Shown here: piece after piece, positions 30,875 through 41,000 of the stretch | Layout of the letters: each line of letters starts with the position of its first letter | How positions within the stretch are numbered: position 1 is the first letter of the stretch | From: a virus | Direction: 5' to 3' (one strand) | DNA length: 64,000 bases | Virus record (IMG/VR): IMGVR_UViG_3300013123_000005 | Span: 1 to 64,000 of that record | Position numbers and translations under genes: made by a program | Notes under the pieces: generated by a model | What the model saw: the letters and a program-made list of their open reading frames with translations, nothing else | Told to the model about the DNA's origin: nothing | Databases searched by the model: none

Positions 30875-31886
30875 AACCGAAGAAGTCTCTTCCATATATA
30901 AAGAAGCTTCGAAATTTTTTGATATGTCTGTTGAGGCTATAAAAGATGAAATATCAGTAATATTGCATACATTTGAAGCGGATTTGATTGAATTGTGTGA
31001 AAGAATAGATTGTACTGAAGTAGATACTGTGTTTGTGGAATATGCTGGATTCGGTGATGCCATTCACTCCAGATTAATGATTCAACAATATCGCTTAGAG
31101 CATCCGGAGCAAACTGTGGCATGGTTTGTTAATAAAAACGTAGCAAATATTTATAGAAACGAAGAATTGGTTTTTGGTCATCATGTAATTAATCGATATC
31201 GATATCCTCATAACGCTTTAAGTCGAGAAGTGATTAAGTGTTTAGGTGCGTTGGTGGACAAAGCATTTGTGCATTCCAAACTTCGAATATACGATCTGTC
31301 TAAAAAAGTAATACAATATCACATAGAAAGACGCCGCATTCAACAGTGGAAAAGTTTTGAGTTTCCTTATTATGACTCAATGAATATGAAAAGAAATTAC
31401 GATATTAAACACGTAGTTAAGCATAATGGCAAAATGAGCGATTTCGATTTTTTTTCATCTTTGGGTGCCCGACCCTGGATTCTTTTTGAACATTCTTCAA
31501 TGTCGTTTCGAACGTCATCTAATCCAAAAGCTTATGCTGAGTTTGTGCAAACCATGATTAAGAATGACGTTCCGGTTGTGTTGGTTGGCGCTAAGGATGA
31601 TTTTTTTATTGATGGTTGTTACAATTGTCTTGGAGCAAATTTTTATGATGTTATAACATTGATGCGTAATTGTTCTTGTTTTGTTGGAAGAAATTCTGCC
31701 AATCAAATGATGTCTGTTTTTACACTCAAACCAATAAACATATTAGAGTTAGACACAGTTGACCATAATGGTCTTTTGTCATTTAAAAAATGCGAATATT
31801 TGCCCGTTAATAGTATTATTCGTTATTATGATACGAGAAAAACTGTTGGGTATATTGAACATGCGTTAGAGTTAGCTAAAAAATGA
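30825..31886 (+). CDS. GT9/heptosyltransferase-like protein
   Basis: A 353-residue protein. The segment VFVEYAGFGDAIHSRLM resembles the N-terminal nucleotide-sugar loop of GT9 enzymes, and the second half has VPVVLVGAKDD and RNSANQMMSVF, typical of the acceptor/donor interface of that family. The first 60 residues are an extra helical part. It is followed immediately by the aminotransferase (4-base overlap). Confidence 0.65.
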   Translation: MIKRLKNTSRLNTKPIKTEEVSSIYKEASKFFDMSVEAIKDEISVILHTFEADLIELCERIDCTEVDTVFVEYAGFGDAIHSRLMIQQYRLEHPEQTVAWFVNKNVANIYRNEELVFGHHVINRYRYPHNALSREVIKCLGALVDKAFVHSKLRIYDLSKKVIQYHIERRRIQQWKSFEFPYYDSMNMKRNYDIKHVVKHNGKMSDFDFFSSLGARPWILFEHSSMSFRTSSNPKAYAEFVQTMIKNDVPVVLVGAKDDFFIDGCYNCLGANFYDVITLMRNCSCFVGRNSANQMMSVFTLKPINILELDTVDHNGLLSFKKCEYLPVNSIIRYYDTRKTVGYIEHALELAKK

Positions 31887-32995
31887 TTCCAATTTATAAA
31901 CCTTATTTAAATGATGTTACAAAAGATCTGGTTCGATATGCTCTTGATAGTGGATGGGTTTCTTCACAGGGTCAATATATCGATATGGCAAAGCAGTTAT
32001 TAAAAGAACGCTTGGGAGTTAAACATGTAATTTTGACGTGTAATGGCACTGCCGCAACATATTGTTTGGCCAAGGCGGTGCAATATGTTAAGCCAAAGGC
32101 TGAAGAAGTGATTACGTCAAACAACAGTTATGTTGCATCCGTCAACAGTTTTCTGCATGATGATAAATACGATATTTTAGCCTTGGATGCAGACAAAAAC
32201 ACTTGGAACATGGACTTATCAGCTGATTGGTTAGAAAGAGAGGGAATGCTAGCTTCAGGTGTTATTTTTGTAGTTCACAATATGGGCAATCCCGTAAATG
32301 TACCGGCGCTTCAGAGAAAGTTTCCAAATGCGTTGATTGTTGAAGATGCGTGCGAAGCTTTGTTTGGTGAATATGATGGAAAGCCAGTTGGCTCTGCTGG
32401 TCTTTGTGCTTCTTTTTCTTTTTTTGCAAACAAAACAATAACCTCGGGCGAGGGAGATGCGTTCGTAACCAATGATGATACGATTGCGAAATATATTGCA
32501 TCATACGTTAATCAGGGCAATACTTCAACCAGATTCGTGCATGATACGCTAGCTCATAATTTCAGAATGACGAATTTACAGGCTGCAATGTTATGCGGTC
32601 AGCTTTTATCTGTCGATGAGATCCTAACATCCAAGCATGCCGTTTTTGAAGCGTATCGTGCCAAATTGAGCAGTTCAACAAAGTTGAGCTATCAACAGAA
32701 CGCCGAAAACACAAAAGCAGCAGAGTGGATGTTTGCAGTAAAATTAGAAAATTCTGGAACATATTTGCAGGCTGAATCTTTCTTTTCAGAACGCAACATT
32801 GATATTAGACCAATGTTTTATCCGTATACTCGTCACGAACATTTGCGTTTAAATTCTAGAGTGTTCTGTCAGAAAGATGATGTAGCTAAAGAATTATCTG
32901 AAAAGGTGATTGTCTTGCCTTCATATCCGACATTGACACTTAACGAAATTGAGCATATCTGTGATACTTTACTTGAATTTGTGGAGAAATCATGA
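31883..32995 (+). CDS. DegT/DnrJ/EryC1 sugar aminotransferase (perosamine synthase-like)
   Basis: A 370-residue PLP enzyme. It has the PLP lysine in FFANKTITSGEGD (Lys184), VEDACEALFGEYDG for cofactor binding, and an NFRMTNLQAAM motif, all typical of the sugar aminotransferase family. With the GDP-mannose dehydratase next to it, the natural substrate would be GDP-4-keto-6-deoxymannose, giving GDP-perosamine. The family also makes other amino sugars, so the exact product is inference. Confidence 0.85.
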   Translation: MIPIYKPYLNDVTKDLVRYALDSGWVSSQGQYIDMAKQLLKERLGVKHVILTCNGTAATYCLAKAVQYVKPKAEEVITSNNSYVASVNSFLHDDKYDILALDADKNTWNMDLSADWLEREGMLASGVIFVVHNMGNPVNVPALQRKFPNALIVEDACEALFGEYDGKPVGSAGLCASFSFFANKTITSGEGDAFVTNDDTIAKYIASYVNQGNTSTRFVHDTLAHNFRMTNLQAAMLCGQLLSVDEILTSKHAVFEAYRAKLSSSTKLSYQQNAENTKAAEWMFAVKLENSGTYLQAESFFSERNIDIRPMFYPYTRHEHLRLNSRVFCQKDDVAKELSEKVIVLPSYPTLTLNEIEHICDTLLEFVEKS

Positions 32996-33984
32996 GTAAC
33001 AAACAAAAGCTAGCTATCATAACCGGCGTAAATGGACAAGATGGCTCTCATCTATCCGATCTTCTTTTGCAAAAAGGCTATAGGGTTGTCGGATTGACTC
33101 GCCGCCGAGCCGTAGAGTGCGGCAGCAATCTCGAATCAGCGCTCAAAGATCCCAATTTTCAATTGGAATATGCCAACATGACCGACTCTTCGAGTCTTTG
33201 GAATGCTCTGCATAAACACAGACCAGACGAAATCTACAATCTTGCTGCTCAATCTCACGTACATACTTCGTTTGAGGTGCCAGAAGAAACCATGAACGTT
33301 AATGCACTTGGTACGCTAAGACTTCTCGATGCAATGCGAAAGATTGTACCAGAAGCGAGATTTTATCAAGCCAGTACCAGTGAAATGTTTGGCAAAAATA
33401 TTGCAGTGCCCCAAAATGAACAGAGCGCAATGCTTCCCGTTTCCCCTTATGCATGTGCAAAACTATGTGCTCATCAGCTTTGCGAAAGTTACAGAGAGGC
33501 ATATGGAATGTTTATTGCGTGTGGCATTCTTTACAACCACGAGGGAGAACGTCGAGGTGAAAAATTTGTATCACGCAAAATTACACAAGGCGTTGCGAGA
33601 ATTAAACATGGGCTTCAGAACAAACTTGTACTTGGAAATTTACATGCAAAGCGCGATTGGGGTTATGCCGTAGATTATGTTAACGCCATGTACATGATGT
33701 TGCAACACGATAAACCAGACACTTTCGTAGTAGCCACCGGTATCACTCGTACTGTTTTTGATTTTGTATTGGAGACTTTCAGATGTGCTGGAATTGAAAA
33801 TTGCGCGGATTATATTTCTCTCGATCCAACGCTCCAACGCCCAGCGGAAGTTCCATTACTGCTTGGTGATGCTAGTAAAATTCAAAATGAACTTGGATGG
33901 CAACCAGAAGTGACTTTTGAACAATTGGTAGAATTAATGTATAATCATGATGAACAAGAAGTGTTGCGGTTAATTAAAAACTAG
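32992..33984 (+). CDS. gmd: GDP-mannose 4,6-dehydratase
   Basis: A 330-residue short-chain dehydrogenase. TGVNGQDGSHL (residues 11-21) is the Rossmann loop with the GQDG signature of GDP-mannose dehydratases; S/T and Y-x3-K are in STSEMFG and YACAK (Tyr153, Lys157). RRGEKFVSRKI matches the family substrate region. It converts GDP-mannose to GDP-4-keto-6-deoxymannose, precursor of fucose, rhamnose and perosamine. It overlaps the aminotransferase by four bases. Confidence 0.9.
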   Translation: MSNKQKLAIITGVNGQDGSHLSDLLLQKGYRVVGLTRRRAVECGSNLESALKDPNFQLEYANMTDSSSLWNALHKHRPDEIYNLAAQSHVHTSFEVPEETMNVNALGTLRLLDAMRKIVPEARFYQASTSEMFGKNIAVPQNEQSAMLPVSPYACAKLCAHQLCESYREAYGMFIACGILYNHEGERRGEKFVSRKITQGVARIKHGLQNKLVLGNLHAKRDWGYAVDYVNAMYMMLQHDKPDTFVVATGITRTVFDFVLETFRCAGIENCADYISLDPTLQRPAEVPLLLGDASKIQNELGWQPEVTFEQLVELMYNHDEQEVLRLIKN

Positions 33985-33994
33985 GAGAAAAGAA

Positions 33995-34249
33995 ATGACA
34001 GAAGAGAAGACATTCAAGGTATCGGAACAGTTTGCAATGGCAATGTTGTTTGCGCTACAGAATTCGTTGGCAGAACAAACAGACATTATGCCAGAATTGA
34101 TGGGCTGGAAGCTCTTTATCAAGGACGATGAAGTTTGGATCGAGAATCCGCCTGTATTGCGCGTTTCATCAGATGCTAGCCCCTATGACGAGCAGCCAGA
34201 AGAAGTTAAGAAGGTAATGGATTCGATTCTTGTAGACTTTGAAGGGTAA
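33995..34249 (+). CDS. 84-residue hypothetical protein
   Basis: An 84-residue acidic protein with a helix (QFAMAMLFALQNSLAEQ) and a beta part (WKLFIKDDEVWI). AGGAGA ribosome site. It opens the group with the zinc ribbon and sigma factor. A late-transcription partner role is possible from position only. Confidence 0.6.
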   Translation: MTEEKTFKVSEQFAMAMLFALQNSLAEQTDIMPELMGWKLFIKDDEVWIENPPVLRVSSDASPYDEQPEEVKKVMDSILVDFEG

Positions 34250-34252
34250 GAA

Positions 34253-34507
34253 ATGCCATTTTATACGTATAAGTGTAAAGAGTGCAACAAACAATATACG
34301 GTTTCTCATGAAATGACAAAACCGTTAACTGCATGCCCGATGTGCAATGCAGATGCGCAGCAATTAATAAGAGTTCCAGTCATCAATCAAGTCAGATTGC
34401 AGAACGCTGCATCATCTACAAATCAAGATCGCAACTTGGAGATTCGACGAAAGAATTTAACATCTTATATTGAGTCAATGCGCGAGGAATTAAAAGGAAA
34501 ACAATAA
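34253..34507 (+). CDS. FmdB-type zinc-ribbon protein
   Basis: An 84-residue protein. Two CxxC pairs (CKECN, CPMCN) in the first 40 residues form a zinc ribbon of the FmdB/regulatory type; the tail is polar. It might contact DNA or RNA polymerase. It starts three bases after the previous stop. Confidence 0.8.
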   Translation: MPFYTYKCKECNKQYTVSHEMTKPLTACPMCNADAQQLIRVPVINQVRLQNAASSTNQDRNLEIRRKNLTSYIESMREELKGKQ

Positions 34508-34508
34508 T

Positions 34509-34910
34509 ATGGGTTGGTTTTTTACAGTAGTTCTATTTGTTGTTGTGATTTTTTTTCTGCTTTATGTTAGAGCGCTCATGAAGCGTGTACAATCCTTAGT
34601 CTTGGGTTGGTTTTCAATTAGAGCAGAATTGAAAGATTATCAGCAACATTTAGAGCGCGTATACAAGATGCCGTCATATTACAACGAACCGACTCTGGAA
34701 AAGCTTATCGAACATACAAAGTTTCTAGAATCTGCAATAGATGAATTTGAACATGACACATACTTGGTTGGCTTGTTTGATCAAAAAGATGCGCTAGAGT
34801 ATGATCGACAAACTTCAGAGTCCTCACAAGATGAGGAATTAGATATTGATCACAAAGAAGAGCAACAAGAAACAATCGACAAAAGCGAAGTCGTCAGGCA
34901 AGTATACTAA
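34509..34910 (+). CDS. Membrane-anchored coiled-coil protein
   Basis: A 133-residue protein with one transmembrane segment at residues 3-22 (FFTVVLFVVVIFFLLYV), then charged helices and an acidic tail. The gene overlaps the sigma factor start by 65 bases. Its purpose next to the sigma gene is unclear. Confidence 0.7.
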   Translation: MGWFFTVVLFVVVIFFLLYVRALMKRVQSLVLGWFSIRAELKDYQQHLERVYKMPSYYNEPTLEKLIEHTKFLESAIDEFEHDTYLVGLFDQKDALEYDRQTSESSQDEELDIDHKEEQQETIDKSEVVRQVY

Positions 34911-35646
34911 CTCCGCTGGCAAGACTCCCAAAAACTATTACTTTACACAAATTCATGAAAATGCCATTATTCAATATGCATCATCGACAAATAGAGATGA
35001 AAAGAATAAACTGTACAAAGATTTGTTACAGCCAGTATTTTCAGAGTTAGTCGACAAGATCGTATATACGTACAAGTATACGTCACTTCCAAATATTGAA
35101 GAAAAGAAGCAAGAGTGTAAGATTTGGCTAATGACTATTCTTGATAAGTTCGATCCGGCTAAAGGTTCGAAGGCTTTTGCATATTTTACAGTTATCACTC
35201 GTAATTGGTTTAGTCACGAACGAAAGCGTCACGTATCTCTGCTAAAGAGAGAGATGCACTATGAAGATGCTTCAAAGAATGGTGTTGCTTTATCAGAACG
35301 CGAAGAATTGATTTCTGAATCGCTTCCGTATCTTGATAGCAGAGAACGTGACGAATTTTGGTCTACATTTTTAAAGGAATTTGCTACTTGGGAAGATTCC
35401 GAAGAAGAATCAACCGCCAATCGCAAGAAGGTCTATGATGCCCTCAAAATTTTGTTTGACAGCAAAGAAGATATTGAAATCTTCAATAAAAAGGCTATAT
35501 ATTTGTATCTAAGAGAGATCACAGGACTGAGTACCAAACAAATTGTATGTCATCTCAAAAAGTTTCGAGAGCAATATTTAGTTTGGAGAGGCATTTGGGA
35601 TGAAGGGTATGAGGATTTTATCTATGACGAAGAGAATGAAATTTGA
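34846..35646 (+). CDS. gp55-like late sigma factor
   Basis: A 266-residue sigma-like protein, larger than T4 gp55. After a basic N-terminus, residues about 60-130 hold a region-2-like segment (KFDPAKGSKAFAYFTVITRN) as in phage late sigma factors that replace host sigma70 at late promoters. The C-terminal helix (LSTKQIVCHLKKFREQY) looks like a short helix-turn-helix. It precedes the structural block, which fits late-gene control. TTG start chosen from the open frame; the true start may be later. Confidence 0.8.
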   Translation: MITKKSNKKQSTKAKSSGKYTNSAGKTPKNYYFTQIHENAIIQYASSTNRDEKNKLYKDLLQPVFSELVDKIVYTYKYTSLPNIEEKKQECKIWLMTILDKFDPAKGSKAFAYFTVITRNWFSHERKRHVSLLKREMHYEDASKNGVALSEREELISESLPYLDSRERDEFWSTFLKEFATWEDSEEESTANRKKVYDALKILFDSKEDIEIFNKKAIYLYLREITGLSTKQIVCHLKKFREQYLVWRGIWDEGYEDFIYDEENEI

Positions 35647-35938
35647 TTCAGGCGACCTAACCGCTAAAGCACTAAAGAACATTGACGATGATCGTATCAA
35701 GGTTGATGCGCTATTAAGCGATCTGATGATCCACATGAAGCAGCAGAGTCGGTTAGAACAGGGCGGCTTGGTTGCTGCCAAATATCTTGAGACTCTACAA
35801 CGTTCAAATGAACAACTTATTAAAATCATTCACGGCATGCACAAGAACGATGCTGTTGCTGACGAGCCAATGACTCAAGAAGAAATTGATGCTCAATATG
35901 AAGAAATTGAACGTCAACGCGCGCTTAATCGTCAGTAA
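35624..35938 (+). CDS. Hypothetical helical protein
   Basis: A 104-residue helical protein. The ATG at 35624 is supported by GAGG nine bases upstream; it overlaps the sigma gene. Repeated Asp/Glu/Gln with LEQGGLVAAKYLETLQRS. No family recognised; possibly a small assembly factor. Confidence 0.6.
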   Translation: MTKRMKFDSGDLTAKALKNIDDDRIKVDALLSDLMIHMKQQSRLEQGGLVAAKYLETLQRSNEQLIKIIHGMHKNDAVADEPMTQEEIDAQYEEIERQRALNRQ

Positions 35939-35958
35939 ATAGAAAGCAAATAAGTCGT

Positions 35959-37104
35959 ATGGCTATTGAGGGTCGACAAGAATTCGCATATGGTGACCTA
36001 AATCCAATTGAACCGCCTATCATTCGAAGAAGAAGTGCGCCAACAAGCGCAATTAATGCTCTGGAGCGCTCTGTTCAAGATTCGCAAACATTAGATTCTC
36101 TTAATAACACTGGAGCCTTTAAAGCGGTTGTACTTCGCGTTGAGCCAGAAGCAAATGGAGCCTCTTGGTTAAGTTGGGCATTTTCTGACGATCCTCCAAA
36201 TTTGGTCAGAATCAGAGCCAGAATTCCAGAGCTTCATGCAATGCTTCCAGAACCAAATGAATTAGAGGCTCGCGAAGGTGAAGATGCTAGAATTATTGAG
36301 ATGTATCCAATATTTGAGGCTCAATCTGAAGATATAGAAGCTCCCAATGCTGGCGATATTGTCTGGGTAGACTACACTAATAAAGTCAACGTTACTGGAC
36401 CAATCTATCTAGGACCGGTACAGGGACAACCAGATGGTAATACCAACAATTTGAAAGCTGATGGTCCTGGCGGGTATACCAAACTAGATGGCAAATTTGT
36501 AGGAATCAAAGGAGTGGGCAATCAAATTTTGAATTCAATTTTTCCAGACGATCCAGATTTTGTTCCGTTGCAAGGTGTTAATATGTCCGTTGAGTTTCAG
36601 CGATATATTTGGAATTTGGATCGTCAATTTGATAAGGTTTCTTCACAGTTATTTAAAGATTGGCCAGTTACAAGAGTTAAAGAAGAAGCTATCAAAGTAT
36701 GTAAACGGCTTGGCATTGAAGATCCTGGCGCGTTTTGGACTGTAATTATGACAGAAGCTACTGGACGACCGGTTGGAGTCTATGGAAACAATTGGGAATC
36801 TGCCGTAAAAGCTCATAGCTCGGCATATGGCATTGGACAGAACACAAGAAATTCAAACTGGAAATATATGCAAGAAAAATATCCCGACATTGCGGGTAAA
36901 ATTCCGCACGATCAGCTTTATTTGCCAGAGAACGGCATTTTGGCATGTGGTCTATATTGGAGACATATCGAGAAGTATACCAAAGCCAACGGAGGGTACG
37001 ATCTACTAACAAGTAGATTCAAGGCTTATACTGGTCGATGGAATACTGCGCAAGATAAAAAAACTGCTTATACAACGTGGAGTAAAGATATTAATGTCGC
37101 ATAA
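35959..37104 (+). CDS. Baseplate hub protein with lytic transglycosylase domain
   Basis: A 381-residue tail hub. Residues about 45-190 include an OB-like part (FKAVVLRVEPE, GDIVWVDYTNK) like the N-terminus of T4 gp5. Residues about 235-380 are a transglycosylase-like fold with MTEATGRP (Glu266 likely catalytic), AYGIGQ, and a C-terminal AYTGRW. It would locally cut peptidoglycan during infection. The T4 beta-helix needle seems to be on a separate gene downstream. Confidence 0.8.
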   Translation: MAIEGRQEFAYGDLNPIEPPIIRRRSAPTSAINALERSVQDSQTLDSLNNTGAFKAVVLRVEPEANGASWLSWAFSDDPPNLVRIRARIPELHAMLPEPNELEAREGEDARIIEMYPIFEAQSEDIEAPNAGDIVWVDYTNKVNVTGPIYLGPVQGQPDGNTNNLKADGPGGYTKLDGKFVGIKGVGNQILNSIFPDDPDFVPLQGVNMSVEFQRYIWNLDRQFDKVSSQLFKDWPVTRVKEEAIKVCKRLGIEDPGAFWTVIMTEATGRPVGVYGNNWESAVKAHSSAYGIGQNTRNSNWKYMQEKYPDIAGKIPHDQLYLPENGILACGLYWRHIEKYTKANGGYDLLTSRFKAYTGRWNTAQDKKTAYTTWSKDINVA

Positions 37105-37119
37105 CGGAGAAAGAGAAAT

Positions 37120-38055
37120 TTGACAACTCGCAAGCCAGTATTTGATATTAGTGGACTTTCGGATACTAAGAAAAGTACCGTTAATGATACAGACAATGTT
37201 GCCATTGTTACTTCTCGCGGAGTGTTCAACGATCAGTTGGTTGAACCTATTCCAAATTTCAACGAAGCGCCATGCGAAACAGTCATTTCCGGTAAGAACA
37301 ATGCATGGATCGTATTTGGTCGAGATCGACCGGCAGACCTAAAATCTGGCTACGGTGGTGAAGGTCACACGCAAGCTGGTAGTCTCGACATTGTTGTTGG
37401 CAGAGATTGTCCATCACCAAAGTTGGTAGACGAAAAGGGCGAAAAGAGAGTCGTTAATCCTGATTTTTTTCGAGATGCAGCGCGAATCCACATTAGTCAA
37501 AAAACAGATGTAGACAAGAACTTTAATTTAGTAGATGGAAATGTCGGGAACATTAAAGCTCATTCTGCCATTGCTTTAAAGGCAGATGGAATTCGAATAA
37601 TTGCAAGAGATGGCGGAATTAAACTTGTTACAAGAACCGATAGATTTAATTCTCAAGGTGGAGAAGTAAAAGCAATTCGAGGTATTGAGCTTAACGCTGG
37701 AAATCAACCATCTGGCTTACAGTCAATGGTCAAGGGAGAAAATTTGGCCAGCGCCCTGAAATCAATGAATGAAAACATTTCAAAATTGACTGGAATTGTA
37801 GATAACGTTTTGACAGCCTTGATAGCGCTAGACGCTGCTCTAGCTGCACATACGCATATCTGTGCGGCTCCAGGTTCACCGACAACACCATCGGCAGACT
37901 TGGCGCCCTCGGTAGCAAAAGCGTTGTCAACATATTTGTCGGATGGTAAGATTCCACTGATTAATCAAAAGATCAATTTGGTGAATTGGTATTGGGACTA
38001 TCTATCTCCAACTAGCAAAGAATATATCAACAGTCTGTACAATAAGGCTAACTAA
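37120..38055 (+). CDS. Baseplate needle-like protein
   Basis: A 311-residue protein, TTG start. Gly-rich strand pattern (GNIKAHSAIALKADGIRIIARD, GGIKLV) suggests a beta-helix, followed by a helical part and an AAHTHICAAPGSPTTPS segment typical of gp5-type C-termini. It most likely forms the puncturing needle with the hub protein upstream. Confidence 0.65.
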   Translation: MTTRKPVFDISGLSDTKKSTVNDTDNVAIVTSRGVFNDQLVEPIPNFNEAPCETVISGKNNAWIVFGRDRPADLKSGYGGEGHTQAGSLDIVVGRDCPSPKLVDEKGEKRVVNPDFFRDAARIHISQKTDVDKNFNLVDGNVGNIKAHSAIALKADGIRIIARDGGIKLVTRTDRFNSQGGEVKAIRGIELNAGNQPSGLQSMVKGENLASALKSMNENISKLTGIVDNVLTALIALDAALAAHTHICAAPGSPTTPSADLAPSVAKALSTYLSDGKIPLINQKINLVNWYWDYLSPTSKEYINSLYNKAN

Positions 38056-38056
38056 T

Positions 38057-41000
38057 ATGTCCAATCTAGACCCATTTGAAAATGTAGAGAAATGGACAGA
38101 TCCTAGAGATAATTTTGCTCTAGCGTCAATGAATCCGGACGGTACGCCACATGTAATTACCCCGACAACAGCCCCTCAGGGTGAAACTGGTGTCACAGCG
38201 GATTGGTATTATCGAGAGCCTTGGACAGTTTGGGAACAAGATGGCAAGTGGAATATTGTAGTTTCGTCGGACAAGCAAATTCCAAAAGAAAACGAAGAAC
38301 TAGTCAATCCTCCACCACCAGAAGATGATCGCTTTGGAATTGATCTTGAAGATGATAGCACTACGACAGAATATGTCGCCTCTGGTTCTCAAGAACCGGC
38401 AACCACCGGTAAACCCGCTGGAGAAGCAGTTGAATCGGCTAAGAATCCGTTTATTGTCAAACAAGAAGCATCAGTAGAAAAGGCAAAAAATTCTTGGGAT
38501 AAGTCAAAGCTCGAATTGTCCGATTTAGAACAGGAAAAGTATAAGCGCTCTGATGGAAAGGTTGTCAATCTTAGCGAAGAAATTAAGCACTTAGAGCAAG
38601 TACGCGATATTGATGTGTCGAATATGGAATCTGCAAATGCGCGTGTTCCTGTTGATGCCGATATTGTGGCAATGTATAAAGAAAAGATTGCCAAGCAAAA
38701 CAAACAGATTGAGGACTTAAAGAAAAAGCGTTCTGATATTCACGAAAAAAAGATCCCGAAAGCCAAAGAAAAGGTAGCCAAGAAAGAAGCGGCATACAAT
38801 CAAGCAATCAAAGATTCCAACACAAAAATAAAGCAATATATCGAAGAAAACAAGAGTCCTAGAGTCAAAGCACTAGAATCTTCTGTGCGTAAAGGTTTTC
38901 AAGCAATTCTAGATGAAGCCGGGAAGTATTACCCTCCAGATTTTTTTACGGATTACGATAAATTCGATCCATCGAATCCTGTAACTCGCTCATTAGTTTA
39001 CGAAAAGGATTACAAGACCAGCGAATCTCCATTGATAAAAATGAGAGTACTAGTTGTTGCCAATAAAGCCTACGTTGATATGTTTCCTGATAAAACAGAT
39101 GCACAGGTCAATGAGGGTTTTGAGAAATATTACGAGCACGAAAAAGCTGCACGCTATAACGTTTCATATGAGCGCGCTAGATTAAATACTGTCGTTGCGT
39201 CAGCTACAAGAATTCTTGAAGATAAACAGTATTTGTTGGATACTGGTTTTTCCGGTCGAGTAAACGGCATTAATATGAACGATGATGCCGCTTTACTTCG
39301 AGAGATTCCGCAACACATTGAGAGTTTGATTCAAGAACAAACTAAGAATAAAATTTATGCTGATTATATGTCAAAGATGACCAGTTTAGAAATGACTGGA
39401 GAACCGGCATATATCAATTTTTACCAGAACGAAGATCATGGATTTGTGACGTTCTCTTATGTTGTTGGCGATAGAGTCTTCTTTATGAGAAATGGGTTAT
39501 CACGCTTTGCCAACCTGTCTCCGATTCAATCTAAGAAGATCATGTTCTTGTTTTATTATTTAGCTGATATTTTGGCTGATGAAAATATGCAAGTGCTTGA
39601 CTTTGTTGCGAAATATTACAGTGGCACAGAACTTCGACCATCTGATGATAAAGAAAATCCTGGCGATAATTTAGATTCAGACTCGGAAAAATTTGACGAT
39701 CTTGGTATTCGCAGAGAAAAGTTCAACAAGAATCGTAGGATTTCGAACGTAATTGATGAAGAAGAAAACAGTTATCTTCGAAGAGTCAAAGATCTTGCTT
39801 CAGCGTACAGCGACGCTATTTCGAAAATTGATATAGGCGAGCTTATTAAGGCTGCTGTAAGCTGTTTGCACCAAAAGCAACTGGAACTCTCTTGGCCAAA
39901 TCCTCCAAATTTGTTGGGCACTTGGACGTTTCCTAGTTTTGGAAAATTTGATTTTTTGGATTGGCTAGAGCGACTATCTGATGCAGTCGATAAAGCCATT
40001 CGAGATGCGTTAGATCAGCAAGTTGTCGATATTATGAAAGAATTGATGCGACTTCTTGAAGAAGGTTGTCGCGATTCTGTTGATTATGGAAAACACAAGG
40101 CGAATGATTATCTGGTATGGCAGAAAGCCAAGGGAAATTCTTATGTCTCTAATTCCGTCGAAGAAGAAACAGGTACTCCGCTTGGAGAGATTGTATTGGC
40201 GTTAAATCATCCGGATGAAGTTGCACAAGCTAAAGCAGATCATCAAAAAGACATATATATTAATCAACCGGTAGCTGAATTTAAGAGTGATGTTAATCAA
40301 GAAGCTCGTAATTTGCTCGATGATGTTTCAGCTACGTTGAATCCTACGAACATGTACTATATGCTCAACGGAAAACCAACAGAAAGCACGACTATTCAAA
40401 TTGTTGAGGTGGCTGACAACAAGTGGGTTGACAGTTTTGGTCACAAGTATTTGTATCTTCCAAAGCTATTAAATACCACTCAAAAATCTAAAGCTTTCTG
40501 CAAGGCTTTGCAGAAATACGTTGTACAAGAAAAGTTGTATGCGCTTGAGCAAGAAATTCAGAGTGAACCCAAAGAAGAAACGGCTAGTTATCCACCAAAG
40601 AAGCGTTATATTTGCGGTGATAAACAATTTGTCAGCAAGAAAATAGAGCTTTACAAGAACAAGGGACTTTCTCAACAAGAAGCCGAAGAACAAGCCAATA
40701 AAGATCTTGAGCGAAACAAGCAACTGTTGATTAAGTATTCGGATATGTTAAAGAATCCGAATCGCAAACTTGTAACGCCAGTGTTGATGGACAAAAAGAA
40801 CGAAGATGGCTCCGTAATAAAAGGCGTAATTTCATCAACACCCCCTGAACTGATGTACAGTGTTGAGAAAGTAATGGAGCCGATTTTCAAGTATGTCGTT
40901 GAAGAGTTGGTACAAGATACGCGCAAGTATTTTAATGCGACGATGGCTGTGACAAATCCACAAGAAATTGCAGAACTAATGCTCGGAACTAGAACACAAT

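Noticed and set aside
37121-37149. TTGACA at the start of the 37120 gene as a promoter
   Set aside because: It includes the start codon and the hexamer 17 bases later (TGATAT) is a poor -10.
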